Source: Planctomycetales bacterium
GTDB lineage: Bacteria > Planctomycetota > SBBH01
Direction: 5' to 3'
DNA: 11,709 nucleotides
Assembly: GCA_005239795.1 (NCBI GenBank)
Contig: SBBH01000032.1
Coordinates: forward strand, 1-11,709
The position numbers were made by a program, and so were the translations under genes. The notes under the pieces are model-generated. The model saw nothing but the letters and a program-made list of their open reading frames with translations, made no database searches and had not been told where the DNA came from. The first letter of the stretch is position 1; each line of letters opens with the position of its first letter. Positions 7,681-11,709 of the stretch are shown one piece after another.

Positions 7681-8556
7681 TTAGAGATTCTTGAACGCGC
7701 GCTCGATCGCCTCGCGGATCGCGTCGTGGGCCGGGGTCGACAGGTGAACTCTGGCGCCTTGGGCCCGGGAGGCTCGCAGAGCGGCCGCCGCGGGGGCACT
7801 CGACACCTTTTTATCGAGCGCTTCAACCATCCGCATCAGTTGGCTGATCCGGGCGCTCGTTTCGCCGGAGCTCGCGATCGGCAGGGCCACCGCTGTGGAA
7901 ATCGAGAGTTTGGCGGCTTCGGCCGCTTCATGGACCAGAGGGACCGCGATGTTTTCCAAGGCTTCGACCAGGGGGGTGATGGCGAGCGCCGCCTCGGTGG
8001 CTCCGTCTGAAAGGCGCCTCAACGTTTCTGCCCCCTTGGCGAGTTGCGCCCCCTTGGCGCGGGCCTCAACCAAGAGGTGTTCCAGGCGCTCGCTAACCAG
8101 AGAAGCGTCCTGGATCTGGGCCAAGCGGGCGAGCAAGGCGTCCTTCTCGGCGGCCAGGCGCGTCGCGTCCTTGGCCAGGCCATCCACTTGCGCGCGCAGG
8201 GCCCCGGCCGCTTCCTTCTCGACGGACAGGGTTTGGATCTGGAGGTGCGTCGTGTGGAGATCTTTCTCTTGGGCGAGGATCTTCTCGCGCGCCTCGCGGG
8301 CGAGCGTCCCCGCCTCCAGGGTTTCCTTCCGGGCGGCGTCGCGGTCCTTTTGAAGCTCGTCGATCCGGGCCGCGAGGCGGTCGCGCTCGCGGGCGCGGTC
8401 GGCCAGCTCCTCCTCAAGAACCTGGATCCTTTGGGTTTGAGAGGCGACCCGCTCCTCGACGGCCATCCGGAGCCGGGCGATCTCCTCGAACATCTCGGCG
8501 GTCGCCTGCTTGACGCGGGTTTTCAAGGTCTCGCGGTCGGTGGGGAGCGCCTCCAT
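7681..8556 (-). CDS. Cytoplasmic coiled-coil protein of unknown function
   Basis: Not recognised as a named family. Seen: 291 residues from the ATG at 8556, with no signal peptide or membrane segment. Roughly residues 10-150 are continuous heptad-like sequence rich in Glu, Arg, Leu and Ala (for example RIQVLEEELADRARERDRL), a long coiled coil. A second region (about 165-235) is Ala-rich and helical. The C-terminus VHLSTPAHDAIREAIERAF is less repetitive and may be a small folded tail. The ATG at 8556 has AGAAG a few bases upstream; an in-frame GTG at 8589 would add 11 residues but has no Shine-Dalgarno site. It lies after the methionine synthase terminator, so it probably has its own promoter, and it converges on tldD with 38 bases between stops. 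A structural or scaffold role is possible but unsupported. Confidence 0.8.
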   Translation of the reverse strand: MEALPTDRETLKTRVKQATAEMFEEIARLRMAVEERVASQTQRIQVLEEELADRARERDRLAARIDELQKDRDAARKETLEAGTLAREAREKILAQEKDLHTTHLQIQTLSVEKEAAGALRAQVDGLAKDATRLAAEKDALLARLAQIQDASLVSERLEHLLVEARAKGAQLAKGAETLRRLSDGATEAALAITPLVEALENIAVPLVHEAAEAAKLSISTAVALPIASSGETSARISQLMRMVEALDKKVSSAPAAAALRASRAQGARVHLSTPAHDAIREAIERAFKNL

Positions 8557-8816
8557 AATTCTTCTATCGGCCGCCGGGGCGCCCGACACAAGTGGAGGTT
8601 GGGCAACCGCTCATGCTGTGGCCCTTCCGTCTTCGACGCGCTCCAACATCTCGCTACGCTCGTCGTGGGGAGATTACCAGAAAGTTCGTGGAAGGGACAC
8701 GCAGGGACGGCGGGGGGATAAAAAACGCCGACGCCCAAAGGCGGAGGCGGCTCCTCTTCCCGCTCGCCAAGAGGCCCCCTGAGGGAGCGTCCACTTAAGG
8801 GGATGCTTGAAACGTT
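8557..8816. other. Intergenic region between the MetE terminator and the coiled-coil gene
   Basis: 260 bases without a credible gene on either strand. The MetE-side part contains the intrinsic terminator at 8719-8748. The part at 8557-8718 must hold the promoter of the leftward coiled-coil gene. No clear -35/-10 pair was seen; TAATCT on the minus strand near 8672-8677 is a possible -10 without a matching -35. Short open frames here show no family resemblance. Confidence 0.4.
8719..8748 (-). terminator. Rho-independent terminator of the split methionine synthase operon
   Basis: On the minus strand, CGCCTCCGCC (8748-8739) pairs with GGCGTCGGCG (8734-8725) around a TTTG loop: eight G-C pairs with a two-base internal mismatch. 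Six T residues (8724-8719) follow at once. It lies about 70 bases after the stop of the MetE catalytic-half gene. The plus strand has no T run after the stem, so it acts leftward only. Confidence 0.8.
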
Positions 8817-9818
8817 TTAAGCGAGTTCTTTGCGCGCCCGCTGGGCGGCGGCGACGATGACGCGCATCTTGTCCTGGGCCTCTTCCACCGTCCGGGTTTT
8901 GAGGCCGCAGTCGGGGTCAACCCAGAGCTGCGCGGCCGGGATCACTGCAAGAGCGTGTTTGACGCGTTCATAGACCGTCGCCTCGTCCTCCACGATATGC
9001 GAGTGGACATCGGAGACGCCGTAGGAAATGTCCTTGGTGAACGGGGCGGCCTTGATCTTGGGATGGCGCTCCCGGGCCGTGAGCGCCATGTCGAGGTCGA
9101 GGTTGTCCACCGGGAGGTGCAGGATCTCCGGGTAGACATGTTCGAAGGCGCCGTAGCAGATGTGCGTGATGAAGTAGGCGGGGAGCTCCCGCGTGACGGC
9201 GTCCATCGCCTCCACGACGAGCGGAAGCTCCGCGACACGCACGGAAAGGGCCGGTTCGTCGATCTGGATGATTTTGCACCCCGCTGAGATCAGGGCCTCC
9301 ACCTCCTGGCGGATCGCCTGCGCCAGAGCCATGCAGGCGGCGCGCCGGTCTGGGTAGTGCTCGTTGAAGGACCAGTCCATGATCGTGTAGGGGCCGGTGA
9401 GCATCCCCTTGACCGGTTTTTTCGTGAGCGCCTGGGAGAATTTCCACCAGTCGACGGTGATCGGGGCCCGCCAGGTCACGTCGTCCGCGATCACCGGCTT
9501 GTGGTAGTAGCGGTTCCCGTAGGAGCGCACGAGGCCCCCCTCACGGAATCCCGTCAGGGTCTCGGCGAAGTAGGCGACCATGTCGCCGCGGTACATCTCG
9601 CCGTCGACCAGGACATCCACCCCCGCTTTTTCCTGGAAGCCGATCCAGTCGCGGGTGGCCTTCTCCTCGGCGCGTTTGAGATCGGCCGGTGTGATTCGGC
9701 GCTTCCGGAGCTGGGCCCGGGCGCTCATGAGCTCGGGCGGCTTTGGGAAGGAGCCGACGGAGGTCGTCGGGAAGAGGGGGAGGTCGAGGCCCAGCTGTTT
9801 CAGTTTTTGACGCGACAT
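8817..9818 (-). CDS. metE: Cobalamin-independent methionine synthase, catalytic (C-terminal) half as a separate protein
   Basis: Methyl transfer to homocysteine to form methionine. The 333 residues align by eye along the whole C-terminal barrel of MetE: LFPTTSVGSFPKP (15-27), LVDGEMYRGDMVAYF (70-84), APITVDWWKFSQ (118-129), KPVKGMLTGPYTI (134-146), IQIDEPALS (184-192), HICYG (219-223), DVHSH (270-274) and VDPDCGLKTR (300-309). Zinc ligands His219, Cys221 and Cys304 are present; at the position of the usual Glu (Glu665 in E. coli, within IETSRS) the aligned residue is Asp243 (LDLDMAL). The folate-binding N-terminal half is missing here but is encoded by the gene 20 bases upstream. No Shine-Dalgarno site precedes the ATG, so translation may be coupled. 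Alternative: a folate-independent core-MetE enzyme using a corrinoid methyl donor. The family call is firm; the donor is open. Confidence 0.9.
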   Translation of the reverse strand: MSRQKLKQLGLDLPLFPTTSVGSFPKPPELMSARAQLRKRRITPADLKRAEEKATRDWIGFQEKAGVDVLVDGEMYRGDMVAYFAETLTGFREGGLVRSYGNRYYHKPVIADDVTWRAPITVDWWKFSQALTKKPVKGMLTGPYTIMDWSFNEHYPDRRAACMALAQAIRQEVEALISAGCKIIQIDEPALSVRVAELPLVVEAMDAVTRELPAYFITHICYGAFEHVYPEILHLPVDNLDLDMALTARERHPKIKAAPFTKDISYGVSDVHSHIVEDEATVYERVKHALAVIPAAQLWVDPDCGLKTRTVEEAQDKMRVIVAAAQRARKELA

Positions 9819-9838
9819 AGGTTATTTTCGCGCGAATC

Positions 9839-10807
9839 CTAACCCTCTAAATACCGTCTGGTTTTGGCGAGCACCGCCAGCTTCTCCTGCGCGCGACCCC
9901 GCGGCAGGTACTCCAGGCCGCAGGAGGGGAGGAGATGAATGTCGCCGCGGGCCTTGGCCGCGATCTTCTCGATACGCCGCGCCAAATCCTCCGGTTTCTC
10001 AAGCTTCGTGTTCCGGGCGTCGGCGATCCCCAGTCCCAGCACCTTTGAGAACCCCTGGGCGATTCTCTCTTCCAAGGTGGCCGAGTAGGTCAGGTCCCAG
10101 ATGAGCCCTGCCACCGGAAGCTCCAAAAGTTTCGTATAGAGGGGCGCCGCATCGTTGAAATAGGTCGCCAGGAAAACCGAGGCGTTGGCCGGTTTGGATT
10201 TGTTGATCTGGGCGAGGAACTCTTTGAGGATGGGGAGATCCTCGGGGTGCGTGAGAATCGACGGTTCCTCGACCTGGAGAAGCGTCGCGCCCGCGGAAAA
10301 GAGTTCCTTGGCTTCTAGAACGAGTCCCGCCGCGTAGTCGGCCGCCAGGTCCATTGCGTTGGTGTAGGCGTCCGTCTCCAGGATCGTGTGGCGCGCCAGG
10401 GTCACCGGGCCTGTGAGGACCGCCTTCACCGGTTTTTTGGCGGCGCGCTGGGCGAAGGCATGGTCAGGCGCCGTCAGCGTTCCCCGCCAGCGGGCCTTAC
10501 CCTTGGCGATCGGCTGACGGATGAGGAAGTTTGTGTCGAAGAAGCGGAAGATGCTGCCGTGCGCGACCCCGTCAAAATTCCCCGCGAAATGCGACACCCC
10601 GTCGTACCAGCGGATCTGTCCGTCTGTGACGATGTCGCATCCGGCCTCTTCCTGCTCGTGTAGAGCGCGCTGTGTCATCTCCTGTTGCGCTTGGATGAGC
10701 TCTCCTTTGGGGGCGCCTCGGCCGGCCGCCTCGATCGCGCGGCGGAGTTTTTGCAGCTCAGGGGAGTCCCCGACGCGCGGATAATGCGAGTGGTTGGCGA
10801 CAAACAT
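9839..10807 (-). CDS. MetE N-terminal-half-like protein (split methionine synthase partner)
   Basis: A 322-residue barrel protein resembling the N-terminal domain of MetE, not the catalytic one. Seen: NHSHYPRVGDSPELQKLRRA (5-24), the counterpart of the family opening with FPRVG; QEEAGCDIVTDGQIRWYDGVSHF (52-74), the counterpart of the QAGIDLLPVGDFAWYDHVL region; KPVKAVLTGPVTL (125-137); LQVEEPSI (177-184); ATYFNDA (214-220); LELPVAGLIWDL (228-239); VLGLGIADARN (256-266); and LPSCGLEYLP (293-302), matching the SSCSLLHSP region. The zinc-site His-x-Cys is absent, as expected for this half. It is transcribed just before the catalytic half, in the same order as the domains of full-length MetE. The bases before the ATG are C-rich (CCCCCCTCC), with no Shine-Dalgarno site. 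Inference: it forms a complex with the next protein and may bind the folate donor. Confidence 0.82.
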   Translation of the reverse strand: MFVANHSHYPRVGDSPELQKLRRAIEAAGRGAPKGELIQAQQEMTQRALHEQEEAGCDIVTDGQIRWYDGVSHFAGNFDGVAHGSIFRFFDTNFLIRQPIAKGKARWRGTLTAPDHAFAQRAAKKPVKAVLTGPVTLARHTILETDAYTNAMDLAADYAAGLVLEAKELFSAGATLLQVEEPSILTHPEDLPILKEFLAQINKSKPANASVFLATYFNDAAPLYTKLLELPVAGLIWDLTYSATLEERIAQGFSKVLGLGIADARNTKLEKPEDLARRIEKIAAKARGDIHLLPSCGLEYLPRGRAQEKLAVLAKTRRYLEG

Positions 10808-10847
10808 GGAGGGGGGATTTTAGAAAAGGGGTTTACGGGGCACAACG

Positions 10848-10885
10848 AGATTGTCGCTCCGGCTAAGGCGCCGGGGCGACAATCT
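10848..10885. repeat. Long, nearly perfect hairpin upstream of the MetE pair
   Basis: Arms at 10848-10863 and 10870-10885 pair over 16 bases around TAAGGC; the only imperfection is T10858/G10875, a wobble on the plus strand and a C-A mismatch on the minus strand. No T run follows on either strand, so it is not a standard terminator. It lies 41 bases before the MetE-N start and 18 bases after the stop of the preceding gene. It may be an RNA-processing or stabilising stem, a REP-like dispersed element, or part of a leader structure. No known methionine-related riboswitch was recognised in the 95-base gap. Confidence 0.7.
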
Positions 10886-10902
10886 AGGACTGGGGCAGGC
10901 GT

Positions 10903-11379
10903 TCAGCGTTTCGCGATTTCGGAGAGGTCGAGCGTATTGGAGGCGCTGTCCTTATCGGAATTTTGGGGCGCTACGGCAACGTCCAGGCCCAGTTCCTCCA
11001 AGAGGGAAGACAGTTGGGATGTATCCTTGAGCTTGGCATTTTCCTCAGCGGCGTATTGGGCGGCTTCGTCGGAGTTAAAGGGCCCCCCGCGTTCGGTTGC
11101 CGTGACCGACTTGGGTCTGCTTGGTTTTTCATTTGCATTGTCTTTGCTGTATGACTTGGCGGTGTTTCCCTTCTCAGCTTTTACAGCATCTTTGTAGACT
11201 GTCATTCTTTGGTCGGAGACTTCCTTGCACTTGTTGTAGAGCGTTTTCATCTGGTCCCTGTGTATCGTTGCAAAGCCGACGGTCGTCGATCCTTCTTTGA
11301 ACTGAACGACATAAGTGTTCTTGGCTTGTATTCTTTGTCTTTCCATCTGTCTTTTCATCTCCTCCGGAGAGATTCGCAC
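10903..11379 (-). CDS. Small hydrophilic protein of unknown function (body of a TGA-interrupted secreted gene)
   Basis: No family recognised. Seen: 158 residues from GTG 11379, or 151 from ATG 11358, rich in Lys, Ser, Asn, Asp and Glu, with no membrane segment. A compact N-terminal part (NTYVVQFKEGSTTVGFATIH, about 21-40) is followed by a low-complexity, probably disordered region and a short amphipathic helix (LSSLLEELGLDVA, about 123-135). The same frame continues upstream through a single TGA (11385-11383) into a perfect signal-peptide sequence with a strong Shine-Dalgarno site, so the intended product is probably about 186 residues and exported. As written, the body would need a restart: GTG 11379 lies 3 bases after the TGA, and GGAGGAG directly abuts ATG 11358. 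It uses AGA and ATA codons and is less GC-rich than its neighbours. It precedes the MetE pair in the same direction and adjoins an insertion sequence. Confidence 0.6.
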   Translation of the reverse strand: MRISPEEMKRQMERQRIQAKNTYVVQFKEGSTTVGFATIHRDQMKTLYNKCKEVSDQRMTVYKDAVKAEKGNTAKSYSKDNANEKPSRPKSVTATERGGPFNSDEAAQYAAEENAKLKDTSQLSSLLEELGLDVAVAPQNSDKDSASNTLDLSEIAKR

Positions 11380-11382
11380 CCC

Positions 11383-11466
11383 TCACCCGGCGGGAAGAGG
11401 CCTGGCAGGAAAGGCCAGAAGGGCGCTCAGAAGGGTCAGGGCATACCAACGGGGCATGTCACGCAT
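11383..11466 (-). pseudogene. Signal-peptide segment cut off from its gene by an in-frame TGA
   Basis: From ATG 11466, 27 codons read as a textbook signal peptide: basic start (MRDMPR), hydrophobic core YALTLLSALLAF and a small-residue end before a TGA at 11385-11383. The next in-frame codons are GGG GTG, leading straight into the 10903-11379 body without any shift of frame. AAGGGG lies 5 bases before the ATG, one of the best ribosome-binding sites in the window. Explanations: a sequencing error or recent nonsense mutation, a leader peptide coupled to restart, or readthrough/recoding. General TGA reassignment is unlikely, because other genes here end at TGA in the right place. Confidence 0.65.
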
Positions 11467-11490
11467 ACAATCCCCTTAAGTTAAAGGGAC
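11467..11490 (-). promoter_or_regulatory. Shine-Dalgarno site within a small hairpin
   Basis: On the minus strand AAGGGG (11477-11472) lies 5 bases before ATG 11466. The upstream CCCTT (11488-11484) can pair with AAGGG (11477-11473) around a 6-base loop, which could limit ribosome access. Five base pairs is a weak stem, and chance is a fair explanation. The region to its right (11491-11612) has no gene; TATTAT on the minus strand near 11514-11519 could be a -10 element, but no good -35 was found. Confidence 0.35.
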
Positions 11491-11612
11491 ACTGCCCTCA
11501 ACGCTTTAAGCAGATAATACCGCATTTCTGAAGCGATAGGTAGCTTTGTAGAGCGCGAGTTTCCCCAGTTTGTGCACAGATCCCTGCTCATGCCAAAGTG
11601 GCGTGATTCTAT

Positions 11613-11709
11613 TGACCTTGCCCCCTCAAACTGGTCCAGGGAATTGGTAGGCTGGGCCGGGAAGGAGGGGTGGGATGAAGAAGCGGAAGACGGCCGAGCA
11701 GATCGTGGA
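11613..11709 (+). mobile_element. Left end of a probable IS3-family insertion sequence
   Basis: The segment starts with TGACCTTGCCCCCTC (from 11613), which resembles the left terminal repeat of many IS3-family elements that begin TGACC and include a GGTCC stretch (ACTGGTCCAGG at 11630-11640). It is followed within about 60 bases by an orfA-like start. The other end, the matching right repeat and any target duplication lie outside the window, so the boundary at 11613 is an estimate. Confidence 0.55.
11675..11709 (+). CDS. Start of an IS3-family transposase OrfA-like gene, cut by the right edge
   Basis: Eleven codons are visible: MKKRKTAEQIV. This pattern, several Lys/Arg followed by T-x-E-Q-I-V, is the common opening of IS3-family OrfA proteins, whose N-terminal helix-turn-helix binds the element ends. 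A strong Shine-Dalgarno site AAGGAGG lies a proper distance upstream (11662-11668). In that family OrfA is usually followed by OrfB with the DDE domain, joined by -1 frameshifting; neither can be seen here. With so few residues the family call rests on the opening motif plus the terminal-repeat-like sequence at 11613. Confidence 0.6.
   Translation, partial: MKKRKTAEQIV

Noticed and set aside
8592..8798. Small rightward open frame in the gap after the coiled-coil gene
   Set aside because: Arginine-rich translation without family resemblance or Shine-Dalgarno site, and it crosses the leftward terminator.
10808..10902. SAM, SAH or cobalamin riboswitch upstream of the methionine synthase pair
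   Set aside because: The gap is short and holds one simple hairpin. No conserved core of these riboswitch classes was recognised.
11357..11385. Selenocysteine insertion at the in-frame TGA
   Set aside because: The hairpin after the TGA is only 6 pairs with a short loop, the site would follow directly after the signal peptide outside any redox motif, and no selenoprotein family is recognised. It is kept only as a minor alternative in the finding.
11174..11449. Alternative leftward frame over the small secreted gene
   Set aside because: It lacks a coherent signal peptide or body. The frame from 11466 to 10903 has both, apart from the single TGA.
1..11709. Genome-wide reassignment of TGA to an amino acid
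   Set aside because: The dehydratase and the sulfatase end at TGA exactly where their families end, and the dehydratase TGA overlaps the next start, so TGA is a normal stop here.

Overview
The window is GC-rich bacterial chromosomal DNA with compact gene packing: overlapping stops and starts, and convergent genes only one base apart. No RNA genes were seen. A large secreted repeat-type protein and an exported sulfatase next to housekeeping genes would fit a Planctomycetota/Verrucomicrobiota-like or similar uncultivated lineage. That is only a guess, because nothing here is a taxonomic marker. Stop-codon use is standard: several recognisable proteins end exactly at TGA.

Left part (1-3740): a leftward gene for a large exported protein runs off the left edge (1-1489). 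It is divergent from a two-gene rightward operon, and the gap between them carries nested inverted repeats. The operon encodes a UDP-N-acetylglucosamine-type 4,6-dehydratase (1618-2637) and a DegT-family PLP sugar aminotransferase (2634-3740, TTG start overlapping the previous stop). Together they would make a UDP-4-amino-4,6-dideoxy sugar for surface glycans.

Middle (3742-7642): a leftward pair, argB (acetylglutamate kinase, 5093-6010) and an exported sulfatase (3742-5127) whose start and ribosome-binding site lie inside the end of argB. After a 159-bp gap with short GAGACA repeats comes a rightward tldD (6170-7642) with its zinc ligands intact and no tldE/pmbA beside it.

Right part (7681-11466), all leftward: a small lysine-rich protein, then the two halves of cobalamin-independent methionine synthase as separate genes in domain order (MetE-N-like 9839-10807, MetE catalytic half 8817-9818), then an intrinsic terminator (8719-8748), then a coiled-coil protein (7681-8556). 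A 38-base hairpin lies just before the MetE pair. The small protein has a well-formed signal peptide and Shine-Dalgarno site in the same frame, but one in-frame TGA separates the signal peptide from the body. The right edge holds the left end of what looks like an IS3-family insertion sequence.

The best candidates for a second look are the split methionine synthase, in which one expected zinc ligand (Glu) is Asp, and the TGA-interrupted secreted gene beside the insertion sequence. I do not see a clearly new multi-gene system; most genes belong to known families.
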